From Gnetum montanum (lineage: Eukaryota; Streptophyta; Gnetopsida; Gnetales; Gnetaceae), in assembly GCA_015680685.1 (NCBI GenBank), contig MNCI01021515.1, forward strand, positions 311,105 through 375,104: DNA of 64,000 bases. The letters run 5' to 3'. This document shows, in pieces, positions 43,903 to 56,330 of the stretch; the first letter of the stretch is position 1; every line of letters begins with the position of its first letter. The translations under genes and the position numbers were made by a program. The notes beneath the pieces are model-generated. The model ran no database searches. It saw only the letters and a list, made by a program, of their open reading frames with translations, and was not told where the DNA came from.

Positions 43903-46499
43903 AGTTGTGGATCAAAAGTTCAAAAAGTCAACACCATTCTTATACCAGCCCACAATAGATGTGAGAAACAAGTGTGTGAATGAAAAGAAACATGAATCAC
44001 TAAACCAAAAGGCATCCAATGGCCAAAAACTGAGAACCTAAAATTGTCCATGCATGAAGACATCTAACCCACTTATTAATTCCTATTCTAAGAAAATGAC
44101 CCAAAATGAGAACTCACAAAAGGATGTCATAAACCATAATCATATACCAACAAATGAGAAAAATAAGGACTTAAAATTCTAAATTAGGAATCAACAATAA
44201 AGAATAGTTGGACCTTCTAAAATGAAAAGATCATCTAGTCCAACGAGATATATGTCCTCAAAAGATCAAAATTTGATTACCATCAAGATTGCATGGGATG
44301 ATAATAAAAAAACTAAGTCACTAAGGATGATAAGTGAGAAACCTAGAGGGTATGATCTAGGAGATTTGGGGTCCATTTTCTAAATACTCACCCATGAGTT
44401 TAATCATGGGGGAGGTATCTTATCTTGATTTAGGAATTAATAAGTTCTTTTTAACTTTTTGTTTTACAATTCTTTTTGGTTTACAATTTCTTGTTATACA
44501 TTTTTACATTTCTTACTAATGTTCACATTCTTTGATATATTTTCATTCTTTTATACTTTTTCAATTCTTAATATTTTTTCCATTATTTGACATTTTTACA
44601 TTCTTTTTATACTTTTCTTATTCTTGCTATTTTTATAGTTTTTAATATCGTTTACAATTTCTCTATATTTTGCTATTATTTTTTCTTGTACACATTTTTT
44701 GTTAATGTTTTAATAAAACACACCAAATAAAGTAATATGTAGCCTCAATAAGGTCAAAATTTCTCTATGCTATCAAATCATAAGGGACTGATTACCTATA
44801 TAGTGAGACCACAACATCCATCCATCCATTCCAACAATAAGAGGCTCTTACCATGGCCATAATGGTATTCTTCTCACAATAAAACTAAGAATAAACTTAT
44901 GAGCATTACCCTAGACAAAAGAGTGAAGAACCAAGCAGGAACAACAAGGGTGTGACATCAAAGGAACTTATGAATTCTCTAGGCTTACTATTGTAAGTTC
45001 TATCTTATTGTTAAGAATGTATTATTTTCTGATAGATCTAATAAAAAATGGAAGTAAGAGTATAATAACTATTGCCTCACCATGTCACTATAAAGACACA
45101 TGTTTTCCAATTTCTTGGGGGTCCCACTAGAAATAAATATTACCCATGCTTGAAGGTAGGTAGCTTCTCAGGAATCTCAAAAATAAAAAGTGTAATGAAT
45201 AAAGTCATTCCTTGAACAACATGCAAAGTGGTAATACTCCTTGCAATAGTGGTAGGCTTGTGGTTGTGAATCCTAGAAATGAAACAATGCAATGTAACTA
45301 GAAAGTGGTTTGGAATTGGTTTGAATCTTAGACATAGAGGCTAATGATTACTTTAACTATAGATTACACACAAGAATCCATTATGCCTACGGTAAGATAC
45401 CTCACGTTCTAGTTTCAGTAATCCCTTTTATAGTCCATTCCACCTCACTATATATTTAATCATAACTTTATGGTTTTGTATAATATAGCATTATTTTTCC
45501 AATTTAGTGATATTAATATGTGTGTTTTGCTAGATAAGTATGTCTTACATTCAACTCCTTGAGTGTCGAAGGACACTTTTAGGCATACTTATATAAGAGC
45601 ACTAAGGGCTAAAGCCTACTTTGGGGAGGATCCACTTATATAATTTTTGTATTTCATACTTAGCAAGCAATTCCACATCATCTTGTGCCTTCTAAAAATA
45701 ATTAAGATCTATTAAATACTTCCCATATCATCTAGTAATCTATCCATACATTAGAAATTCTCAACCCATCTCATGTTTGTTCAATAAACGTTTGTTGCCT
45801 AAGATTCCTTCTTTATGAACTTTGAATGCCAAATTTTTAAACATTGTGCATCATTAATGGTCCAAGATTCATTAGACAAACTTCACATCTTTCAAAATTC
45901 AAATTGATTCATTTTTTTTAGGAAATTCAACAAAAAATTTAAAATTTTTTTATGGGGACATCATATCTACAACATTGTAGCCCCTATGATGTCATGCATA
46001 TAAAAATAGTTTTTATTCCTCTCATTTGTAGCAAGAGAACTTTTTGTAGTTTTTCTTCTAAGCTCTTGCACACTAACTTCCCAAGGTCATAGATCCATCC
46101 TTGTAGCTTTAATTTCTGAAATTCTTGAACCCTGTTGGAGGGATACACTGCACTAACATCAAGAAATTTGAGATAAAGTTTTTCTAACTCCCAAAAGATA
46201 ATATAAGGGTAAGTATGAGGAAACAATAAATATATCATCATAAATTGATCAAACTTAGGCCAAAAAGACTTAGATAATTCTTCTAATTAACCATGCCAAC
46301 CATTTAAAGCCATAATAAGCAAGAAAATGATGATTGTGAAAGGTCATTAATAACACCTAAGGGGACTCTTTTTGAAAATTTTTCTAACTTTGCAATCATA
46401 ATAAAAAATAACTTTATCTAATAAAGGATATGAAGAAGAGAAAGACTATTAAGAATCAATTTAAACACTTTAATAATTGCAAACCCTTATTGATTGCAG
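43903..46499 (+). other. Spacer and linker of element C
   Basis: A post-protease spacer shared with L, the internal polypurine tract ATGGGGGAGGTA (44405-44416), a strongly T-rich block (44430-44710), the CCATCCATCCATTCC region shared with A and B, the block matching 1-708, and the late promoter-like block at 45957-46006. No conserved protein. Confidence 0.6.
45957..46006 (+). promoter_or_regulatory. Late promoter-like block before ORF3 (element C)
   Basis: An inverted repeat, GACATCATA ... TATGATGTC (45957-45965 and 45985-45993), encloses CTACAACATTGTAG. A TATA box TATAAAAA follows at 45999-46006. The block closely follows the U3 of the C LTR (49511-49555: CATATCTATGATATTGTAGC, then ATGATGTCAT). 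The ORF3 ATG is about 500 bp downstream. Confidence 0.55.
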
Positions 46500-46502
46500 A
46501 TG
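46490..46502 (+). promoter_or_regulatory. ORF3 splice acceptor and start codon (element C)
   Basis: TTGATTGCAG then ATGG, identical to element A over this stretch. Confidence 0.6.
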
Positions 46503-49280
46503 GCCCCTAATAGACCAGTAACTAAAGGACCTTTCCAACATGGGAGCAAGAGACCAAGAGGCCATGGGAAAGGCCAAGCAAGAGAAAAGAACTCCCCTAA
46601 AAGAACATGTAGAGTAGGAGGCCTAATCATATAACATCCATCAACAAAATATTGCCACCAAGCACTCAACCCAAGGAAAGGTAGAAGTTCCACTAGTGCT
46701 TGAATAAGGGCAACACCTCACCTTATCTCTTGAATGCCTCCAAGTAATACAAGAAAAATCTATCATTATCAGATTCATTATGGAGTTAAATTTTTGTCCT
46801 TTCATGGAGTTTGATCTAAAATTTGTAAAGATGCCACTCCAAGCATCTCCTTTATGGCCTACATTATCTAATAGTGGTAAGTGGTATTTGGAGAAAACAT
46901 ACGAATTCTGGGAGAATAAGCAAGCAAATGCTATAGTAAAAATTGAAGACGTCTCTATGACTTACTCATTAGAGATAATTGCAAAGGTCCTCAACATTCT
47001 AAATAAATGGGAAAATATGGCATGGATCTCAATGATATCAGATATTGATGTGAAGAGATTGTGGTTGCACAAGGCATATGGAAAAGAAAATAAAGATTAT
47101 GGCAAGCTTGCAGTCAAGGAGAAGATATACTTTACTATTAAAACCTACCATCCATTCCAACAAAAAGGCTAAATAGAATATCTACATATGTAGCTAGAGG
47201 AAGCCCAATCTTGATAGAAAATTTTAATGCTAACATCACCCATTTGTTCTTCCTTGAGATCCAGAGGTGTTTTAAAGAGAAGAAGGTAGGGAAGCTAATA
47301 CTTCCATTCCCTTGCCTCATCAAGAAGCTGTGTTGACAAGTTGGAATCCTAGGGTGCATTAATGATGTCCCTAGGAAGGCCCAAAATGCTTCATATGTAA
47401 ATATGTTCAAGCTAGTGCCACCAAAGAAGGATCAAGTAGAAAAATCAACAAGCATCGAGGGAGCTACAAGTACCACCCTTACCAATAGCATTCTAGCTAC
47501 TAGTTAGCAGTAATAGGTAGGGCCTAGCAACCAATTGTAAGCTGAAAAATAATAACAACAACAAGTACCATCATCACTAAAGGATTATAAACCATCCATG
47601 AGCCACTTGCAACAAATTGTAGAAATAATAATTTGAGGAACAAGGGAGGGGACAAATTTGTACAAAGTACAAGAGAGCTTCACAAAGCCCATAGTATCCA
47701 TAGACCTAGCTAGTGGGAAAATATCACTCCAAGAAAAAGGAGAGAATGATTGGATGCAATAGATATCCAAAAATTCTACATCATTCTAACTAATGCTCAA
47801 AACTAGTGAAGGTGCCATTGTCATGATCATGCAACATCAAAATGTAGTAGGAGCTATAAAGGTCATCACTAACCACATTAAAGGAATCTTTTAATATTCT
47901 TGTTGTGTCACTGGTTGATATCTCTAGAGCATAGGATGCTTAAATATTACCAAAATTGGAGCATGAAGATATTTTGGATAGACTACTATAGATAGGTCAA
48001 GTCATGCTAAATCTTTTTGATATCCCTAGTGATATCACTGTAGGCTAGTCTAACTTGATAGCCACAAAAGGAAAATTGGATATGATGAAGACTAGAGTTG
48101 AACATGTAGAAAATTAGGTGTAGTAATTATGAGAGGAGTTAGCCACCATGAGAGCTAAAAAAAGACATCCTATGTAATTTTTGATTCCTAACCAACTAGA
48201 ATAATTTAGAATCAACCATGTGAGATGCTTAATTGATCATAACAGAAAAATTAAAAGAGAAAAGGAGAAGGTGGTATGGGATGCATCAATGAAAATGGCC
48301 CAAACATATACACACACCAAAGCACTCACCATCTTATAAGAAGAGAAAAAATAGTTAGCTATTGATAATGCTAGATTAATAAGTATAAATTAGAAAAATG
48401 TTCTTGAGAAGAGAATACAACAACCCTTAGAACAACTAGTCTGAGTCAACAAAGACATGAGTCACTTGGACCAAGAAAATACAACCCTATTCATATAAGA
48501 AGTCTACATTATTCATCAATAATTTTCAATAGAAATTAGTGCATTATAGAATGGGACTAAGAAGCATGAAAGAATCAAAGAGAACACTTTAGGGGTTAGG
48601 TGGACATGTACAAGCAAATCATTGAAAAAGAGATGTAGATGGCAAGGGCCAAGATCAATTTTCCTTCTATGAAAAACCTTGATTGGTAATTAATTCTATA
48701 TAGCCTTTCCCATGTCCATTAAGTTGAGGTGAAAAACAAGGACCTACAAATCAAAGCCTTAACAAAGTACATGGAATTGGGATTAGCAAACCTCTAATAT
48801 GCTAATCTAGTCATGTTAACAGTAGGTAGGTCTAGAAATGAACTAGAGCAGTAGGTAGTGATCATGTACACCATGTATGAAAGAGAGTTTGCTATTAGGA
48901 AAGATGCATGACAAAAGCTACATGTGGAAAACTCAGAACTAGAAATTATCAAGGCTAGCTACCATGGGTATAAGGATGTAGCAAGAAACTTAGCATGTCA
49001 CATGTCAAATTATCAAGAACTCAGAAAGATGGCCAAAGAATTTGAAGAAGAGAGATAGAAGTTTGTAGTATGGTACGTGAAAACAAATAAGATGTTTTTA
49101 CAACTACCATGTCCATGGAATGTACCCATACCATCCAACATTGCACAACAAGCATGGATGGTACATGACTTGAGGATAGAAGAAGAGAAGCTTAAAATGC
49201 TCCTAAATTGATATCAATTCTAGAAGCTTGACAATAAAGGAAAGAAGCTAATGGAAGAGCCTCCACCACCTAGAACATGA
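46500..49280 (+). pseudogene. ORF3 of element C
   Basis: Starts MAPNRPVTKGPFQHGSKRPR, basic like A. Conserved domain at 46780-46990: ELNFCPFMEFDLKFV, SPLWPTLSNSGKWYLEKTYE, VSMTYSLEIIAKVLNIL. One open stretch covers 46780-47172. Further on, the frame is broken often, with Lys/Glu-rich heptad-like sequence near 48230-49200 (for example REKEKVVWDASMK, a block also present in B). It ends EEPPPPRT-stop at 49280, the same tail as B and E. Full length is about 925 codons, so unlike B the coiled coil is retained. Confidence 0.68.
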
Positions 49281-49472
49281 TCTACATCAAGCTACTTCAA
49301 ACTTTATTTTTTTTATCTTATCATGTAACTATGTCATTTTTGTAAAAACACCACCATGACATTCTAAGTCATGCAAATAGTTATTTAGTTATATATAGTT
49401 AATTCTACCTCCCAATTTTGTAAGAAACTCCATCCTCATTTTCTTTTAACTCAAGGATGAGTTTTTAGTCAG

Positions 49473-49483
49473 TCATAGGGATA
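49473..49483 (+). promoter_or_regulatory. Terminal polypurine tract of element C
   Basis: TCATAGGGATA directly before the LTR: the family tract with a G-to-A change. Confidence 0.6.
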
Positions 49484-50372
49484 TGATAAAGTTAATTTCT
49501 ATTCTAAAGTGATATCATATCTATGATATTGTAGCAATGATGTCATAGATATAGTATCGTAACCCATGCTATGTCATCATTAATGCGATGTATCAGGATG
49601 TGTGCAACCATATAAATACCAACACTTGGATGCACAATCCATAATTTTTCATTTCAAGTCTTAGGGAAACTCTTGTAGTTTTATTTCATAGTTGTAATAG
49701 AGAGTGAATTCTTGCAATGTGATGTTTGGCAGTTGTTTGGAATCTTTATTCAAGTGAATTGTACTTGGATGTCGTTCATGACAATAATAAAGATTGAGAT
49801 TGCTTTCCATCATTGTAGCATTCCCTTAGTTTCATTTATTTACTTCACATAATCTTAACTATTTTTTAGTTAATCATTTACATTCTAAGCACTTTATTTT
49901 ACATTTCATTAGTAAGCATTATGGATATGATCAGTTTCAAGAACTAAGTGTAGTTATCTAGTAACATAGTAGTCATGTTACTTGATCCACTTAGTAGTAA
50001 TACCACTTTGTAATCCCAGTGATAACTACATGAGTCCAAGGCATGTATGGTAGATCAGAATCAAATATCCATCAAAATTGGCTAAGATAGATTTATGTTT
50101 TCCTAGTTATTTAGACTTAGAATTTTACCTTTCACTTAATCATATGTATCATTAGGAACATTAAGAGCCATACAACATTAGTTAATCATATGCCTCACTA
50201 AGATCTAAACCATACACTTGAACTTTACTAGCTCAAAGTGGAAAGACAATGATCACAAAATTAACATCAATTACTAGCATAATAACCTTGTCCATATACA
50301 AATTATGATCTAGTCATGCATGAGCACTCATGACTTGTATGGTAGAGTGTGGGATATTTCCATTGCTCATTA
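49484..50372 (+). repeat. Element C 3' LTR
   Basis: 889 bp, starting TGATAAAG and ending CTCATTA. The U3 has GATATCATATCTATGATATTG repeats, a TATA box at 49611-49618 and AATAAA near 49790. U5 carries degraded GTAACATAGTAG and GTAATCCCAGTG motifs. Confidence 0.8.
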
Positions 50373-51305
50373 ATAGGAAAATAGTAATTTTGATTTTTTC
50401 AACCTGGTTCAACCATGGAAACTCATTAATTTGATAATTTAAAGCCTGTTTTCCCTAAATTATTGCCTATCTTTGCCTAATTTTGCCATTTGTAGCTCAT
50501 TTTATTAAATTTTTGTGTACCTTAAATACAAAATGAATTAAAAATTATATTAAATTTAATACTATTTTGACCTTGCTCATTTGACCTAGTTCCACATAGT
50601 TTACCATATTTTATTCTATTTTTACATAATTTTATCTTGTCTTTACATTGTTATTACCTTATTTTACCTTGTTTTACTAAGATTTATCTTGCTTTACCTT
50701 GTAGTAACCCTACCTAGTCAAATAGGCCTCTCACCATGGCCTGCTAAGGCCTAAAACTGGCAACATGTGACCATGCTTAACCATATAGTACCATACCTTG
50801 CTTTGTTTGGCCTTGTTTCACTATGTTTTAACCTTTCTCAACCTCATTTTATTCTATCTTTACAATATTTTACATTATTTAATAAATTTATCATATAGGT
50901 GCCACTTGATATGCTTATGTTGACATGCAAAATTGAGCTAGAAGGATAAAGAAGCAAATTTGACTAGCCTTAAAGGCTAAATGGGCCCCTTCTCATATTG
51001 ATGTTAGACCAAGTTGACCTTAAATATGCAAACCTTAAGCCTCAAATCCATTCCACCATATAGCTTTAAAATATTTTAGTAGCCTAATTATGATTGACCT
51101 TGAAGCCAGAAACATCATAGAGGTTTCCTTGGTAGAAATTTCCATCTAAACCACAATGGTGAGGAGAAAACACATGAAACCAAGTTCCTTACCAAACTTA
51201 AGTCTACTCAAAGACATTATCAAACCCTCGTAAAGAAATATTAAAGTCATTACATAGCCCTTGATTACATCTAACACTCACATGTTTGCTTATAGTATTG
51301 TTTAC
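50373..51305 (+). mobile_element. Dispersed repeat family F, left of element E
   Basis: Same blocks as 26380-26580, including one CATGGCCTGCTAAGGCC unit near 50737, plus repeated TTTACCTTG-like steps. No coding signal. It continues at 63716 after element E. Confidence 0.45.
51301..51305 (+). repeat. Target-site duplication of element E, left copy
   Basis: TTTAC, identical to 63711-63715. Confidence 0.9.
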
Positions 51306-52185
51306 TGATGAGTCGTAGATGGCTGCGTCAATGAGGCCTCATCAAATGGACCCCATCAATGCATCATTTCATGTGTCGACTAGGCCCCATTGATGCAAGG
51401 TTTATTTTTTCCTATAAATACATGCTTACCAGCTACATTTATGGAATCAGTCAATCATAGTGTAGTGAAGATCTTGTAGTTTTTCCATTTCAAAATTAGA
51501 ATATTTTCCCAAGTTCCAGTCGTAGGAGTCATTGAGTGTATGGATCTTTATTCGAGCATTATTGTACCTGAGAACAATAGTGTGTATAGCAATGAAGACA
51601 AGATTCTTAATAAACCTTGCAACATTTTTGATATTTTAGATATTTATTCATGCATTCAATACTTTTAGTTTTTTATTTAATGTTTTCCAATAATTGAACT
51701 AATTAAGCAAGATAAGCTAGATAGATTAAATACATAAGTATGACTACTTCGAGCGTAACATGTATTCATTTGGTAATCCCAGTAGCATTATTGCTTGGTG
51801 CACCTAGTAGCATAGCGCTTGGTAACCTAGAAGTGGATATGTGGGCTTAGGACATGTATGGAAAGTAGGACCAGATGCTTATGTTAGGATTAATTAGAGA
51901 CTAGTTAGTTAGTTAAATTAGATTAGTTAGTAAATTACTTCATCTCTCTTTAAGCATCAAACCACAAAACATAAAATGATAAAAATCATATGCCTCAATT
52001 ACACTTAACCATACCTTCATACTTCACAAGTGTAATTGGGAAGACAATGAATGACCTTTAGAAAAAGATTTACTTCCTAGAAGACTAATGCACTAGAAAT
52101 TGGAGAGTCCATGGAATTTGACTAAATTGCACGTGAACGCTTTGTGATTTGTATGGTTGGGCATAGGGGTACTTTGCCACTCATG
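51306..52185 (+). repeat. Element E 5' LTR
   Basis: About 880 bp, starting TGATGAGTC. The U3 has GTCAATGAGGCC and GTCGACTAGGCCCCATTGATGC blocks. TATA box at 51413-51420. U5 repeats GGTAATCCCAGTAGC and GGTAACCTAGAAGTGG. The end is damaged: CCACTCAT runs straight into GTTGGGGACTC, so the last LTR bases and most of the primer site appear deleted. Confidence 0.9.
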
Positions 52186-52325
52186 TTGGGGACTCTATTT
52201 GTTGAAATGTGTGCTATCTAGGATTAGTGGATATTATTAATATCATTGGATGAACCCAAGATCAACATCACTTTCAAATGACATATAATTACAAAAGCAC
52301 ACTAATTATTTTTATATGTTGCAAA

Positions 52326-54830
52326 ATGTCTTCTTTCCACAGGCATGAAGATGTCAAACCGTTGGTCCCACAAGAGTTCAAAGTCATATATACTCATCTA
52401 AATGAGTATGTACCTAACTTTACCTTCATCCTACATCAAAATGAACAACTGTGATGGCATGATATGGAGGGCAACATCATAATGCCCCCTGATTGATCTG
52501 TGCTCGTGATGCTATTTCAAACTCTTAAGAAGTTGTTCATCCCAAATCTTCAAGAGGAATACATTGCGAATGGTTATGAAACTCAGAATTACTATCCCAC
52601 TAAAACACAATGCAAGAGAGATTGACACCAGGAGAAGTACCATGGGTTTGCAAAAGGAAAACACTTAACTAACCCCTTGTTTCTACTTAACCAAGATGAC
52701 AATGTGGATCCTCCTCTTGGGAATTTATAACATGAAGATTTCCAACCCTATATTATTGGTGATGAGGGTGTGGCTCTAAACCTACAATCCACTATTCATA
52801 AACCAAGTTTAGGAAAAAGTGACAATCAAGGTAGGGACTCAGGCACACATCATGATGGTAAGAGATCAAAGGATGGTAGTTGTAATGAGTGAAGAGGTGG
52901 TGGAGGATACCAAAATGGTGGTGGTGTTCCACCTTCCTCTTCATCATCTTCATTCAATTCTAAACATTCCTCTTCATCTTCTAGTTCTAATAAAATCCAT
53001 CAAAGAAATAATCATGATGAAGGTGATCAGTGGGACAACAATGATCATAGAGCCTGCTAAGAACGAAGGGGTGATAGAAACCATCATCAATATCATCAAC
53101 ATAATCATGATGATGAACCTCTATTAGCAACTAAAAATATGCTTAACATTGTAGAGGTAGTTAAGATTCCAAGTAAGCATGTGGAAGACAGTTGGATCAA
53201 GCACTTAGACATGAATAATGTCTTAAGATTTGAGGGGGGGATATAACTTTGACCCGTAGACACATCTACAAGCTTTTCACAATACCTATGCCTTACAAAA
53301 CATTGAAAATGATTGGAAAACACTTAAATTATTCCCCAGGACACTCATTAAGGAAGCTAAAAGTTGGTACCGATCCTTGGAGCTAGAATCTATTCAAAGA
53401 TGGAGTACCATGTTAGAGTTATTTAATGAAAAATACTATATGTATTCCAAAGTGTCTAATCTAAGAACGCAAATCCAAGGTTGGAAAAAGAACACATGAA
53501 ACCTTGGATGCTACCATGGGTAGACACTATTCGCTTTTACATTGATGCCATAGTCATGATTATTCTCAAAGAGAACAACTTTGCCATATCGTAGATGGGC
53601 TCAAAATGGAAACTAGAAGAACTCTTAGGGTTTATGCCTAAGGTAGATTGTCTAAACTAAGAGCTCATTAGATACAAAGATTGATAAAATAAGTTGCAAA
53701 AGAAGAAGGTGAGTTGTGAAAAAGGGAAATTATGGAAGAATATAATAGGGACCCTTCCATCAAAAAAGAGGTTTAATTTTGTGATGAGGAGGAGTCACCA
53801 CTTAACAAAGTGGTGAACAGGAAAACCTAGCCCATCCAAAAATCAGGTTATGATATTTCAGCAAAGGTTGATAAATTATGGGACTCTTAAAATGAGAAAT
53901 TCCAAACTACTATGAAAATTACTAAAAAATCCAAAAAGAAAAATAGTGATCGTAACCTTAGGAGGTAGAAAGAAGCTGAACATGCCTACTAAAGAGGTAA
54001 GGGAAAAACTACTATAGTAGAAGAAGTTATGGAGACAGACTCTAATGATGACATTGGTTGTGACATAAATTAGTATGAACATCCTCAATGATGTCGCCCT
54101 ATGGTGTCACACTTATAATAGTTTGGGGTGTATGTGTTGAATCCTCGACTATTATGAAGGTAAGCACCTAGACAATTTCCTTATCCACAAGGTAATCCAA
54201 GGCAATTCCACCAACAACAACAAGCTTACTATTCAAGTGGAGCTTCACCACAACCATATGAATAATATTGATAGTGGCACCAATTACAATCATGGGGAAT
54301 GTCACCCCCAAGACAAAAATACCCTTATAGGCAACCAAATCCATATGGGTACTATGTTCAACAACTTGTTTCTCCAAGAAGTTCTACAAGCCATGCCTCA
54401 TTTCAACATCACTATTACCCTCTAGAGTATCATTGACTCATTCACCATCTACTCAAGTAGAACACTAATACCCATACCAGCCTCCACATCCATCTTCACA
54501 CATCCCTCCACCCTTGACCTAGTTACCTCTTGTTTCATCCATGCAAGGTGAAATTCATCCACAGCTGCAGCAACAAAATGTTACAAGGTCTATACATTCA
54601 TAATCAGCTTTCTCGCTGAGTGGTTTGGAAAATCAATCAAGGAAATGGTCATTTTTATCCAACAATCCTCCCAAACCTTCACAACCTAATATGGCTAGTC
54701 GTCCTATATCTCTAACACCCTCATCCTTTGCATCAAATACATTTGAGTGCCCTTCAAATCAAACACCACCTCGATTATGCACTCTAATGTTAACTCATGC
54801 TATTTTTGATTAGATCAAGGCTAGTAATCT
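52326..54830 (+). pseudogene. gag: gag of element E
   Basis: Starts MSSFHRHEDVKPLVPQEFKV and continues YTHLNEYVPNFTFILHQNEQ, as in A. Gag core at about 53150-53640: VVKIPSKHVEDSWIKHLDMN, SWYRSLELESIQRWSTMLEL, and HIVDGLKMETRRTLRVYA in broken frames. The tail is rich in Gln, Asn, Pro and His. Many stops. Confidence 0.8.
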
Positions 54831-54834
54831 TCCC

Positions 54835-55227
54835 ATGAAAGGATTCAACCCAGGAAGTCCTCTTATTTACTTATAGATCACTGGACATGAGCCATGTAAG
54901 GCTCTTCTTAACTCTAGTTCTAATGTTAATCTCATCTCCCATGATATGTACAAACCATGGAACCTACCACCTCTCAAGAAGAGCAACATTCATTTAGAAT
55001 TGGAAAATCAATCAATCACTATTTCTTTGAAACTAGTAGAGGACATTATAACCACAATTTGTGGGTGGTCCTATGCTATTGATTTTCTAGTAATCAAGGT
55101 AGAAAGTTGCAAAGGCAACTTCCCCATCATTATGGAAAGGGCATGGCTAAGCATAGTTGATGAATGCATGGATAGTGAGTGGATTGGGCCACTCATAATT
55201 GTGCCAAAGAAATGCAATAAGTGGTAG
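54835..55227 (+). pseudogene. Protease of element E, fused to RT by deletion
   Basis: The active-site region is decayed: KALLNSSSNVNLISHDMYK, where A has LLDSGSGINLISH, so the catalytic Asp and Gly are lost. The flap region TTICGWSYAIDFLVIKVESC and GNFPIIMERAWLSIVD remain. Directly after SIVD comes CMDSEWIGPLIIVPKKCNKW, which is RT fingers sequence. The PR-RT connection and the RT N-terminus (about 750 bp in element A) are missing. Confidence 0.78.
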
Positions 55228-55950
55228 GTATACATTGAATTTAGGCTATTGAATATGACAATATTTAAAGCTCATTTTTCATTGTCATTTGTGGATAAAG
55301 TGTTGGACATCATATCTGGGCATTGCTATTATAGCTTCTTGGATGGCTATAGTGGTTATAACCAGATCCAAATCATGCCAAAGGATCAAGCCAAGACAAC
55401 ATTCATGAGTTCTTGGGGACTTTTCCATATTGTAAGATGCCATTTGGGCTATGCAATGCTCTTTGAACATTTCAATGTCTAGACCTTAGTATTTTTCAAC
55501 AATAAATTGGTAGCAGGGTAGAAGCCTTTAGGGATGAATTCTCTACCTATGGGGCTACATTTGAGCAAGCCCTAGACCCCATTGAGTAGGTTCTAAAAAG
55601 ATGTGTTGAAATAAACCTTAGGCTAAATTGGTAGAAAAGTCATTTAATGGTCTAAGAAGGCATAGTATTAGGACATAGAATTACTCAGACATGGCTTGAT
55701 GTAGACTTAGAAAAGATAAGGGTCATCCAAAGAATTACACATCAACAAGAGATATTTAAAGATGTCAGATCATTCCTTGGACACACTAGCTACTATCAAA
55801 ATTTCATATTTCTCTAGGATTGTAAAGCTGTTTACAAAGAAAGATGCTCTATTTGTTTAGACCAAGGAGTGCGAACATGCATTTCAACTACTAGAGGAGA
55901 AACTTGTAGAAACTCTAATTCTATGGGCACAAAATTTTTTCAAACCATTC
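55170..55950 (+). pseudogene. Reverse transcriptase of element E
   Basis: GPLIIVPKKCNKW, FLDGYSGYNQIQIMPKDQAK (55342-55401), TTFMSSWGLF and, at the catalytic box, FRDE in AFRDEFSTYG where A has FMDD, so the catalytic pair is destroyed. VLGH and SFLGHTSYYQNFI follow. Nonsense and frameshift changes throughout. Confidence 0.82.
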
Positions 55951-56330
55951 CATATAATGATAGATGCATCTAATTATGCCTTGGAAGTAGTGCTTATACA
56001 CATGGATGATAAGAAACATTCATATTACATCCATTGTGCAAGCTAAAGCATTATGGATGCATAGTTGAATTACACCACAACTGACAAAGAATTAATGGTA
56101 GTGATGTATGATCTCAAAAGGTTTAGGCACTATGTGCTTGGTTATAAAGTATTTGTGCACATAGACCACAGTGCCATCTACTTCTTAATGAATAAGGCAA
56201 TGGTAAGCCCTTGTATCATGTTGTGGCTATGATCTTATAGAAATTCGATCTCACAATGGTAGATCAAAAAGGGACTAAGAATGTGTTCACTAACCATCTC
56301 TCTCAATTAAGATGCAATAATAAAGAGGAG
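55951..56330 (+). pseudogene. RNase H of element E
   Basis: MIDASNYALEVVL, KELMVVMYDLKRFRHYVLGY and VFVHIDHSAIYFLMNK keep the expected Asp, Glu and Asp positions. The end continues in two frames towards the HLSQL motif (56296-56310). Confidence 0.8.

Larger units (their letters stand above)
43199..50372 (+). mobile_element. Element C: non-autonomous Athila-like element, 5'-truncated
   Basis: Contains the end of Gag, protease, spacer, internal polypurine tract, linker, late promoter-like block, ORF3, terminal polypurine tract and a 3' LTR. RT, RNase H and integrase are absent, with the same junction as element L. The 5' LTR and most of gag are missing because the sequence is cut at 43198. The right target copy would be ATAGG (50373-50377), but there is no left partner to compare. 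Confidence 0.8.
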
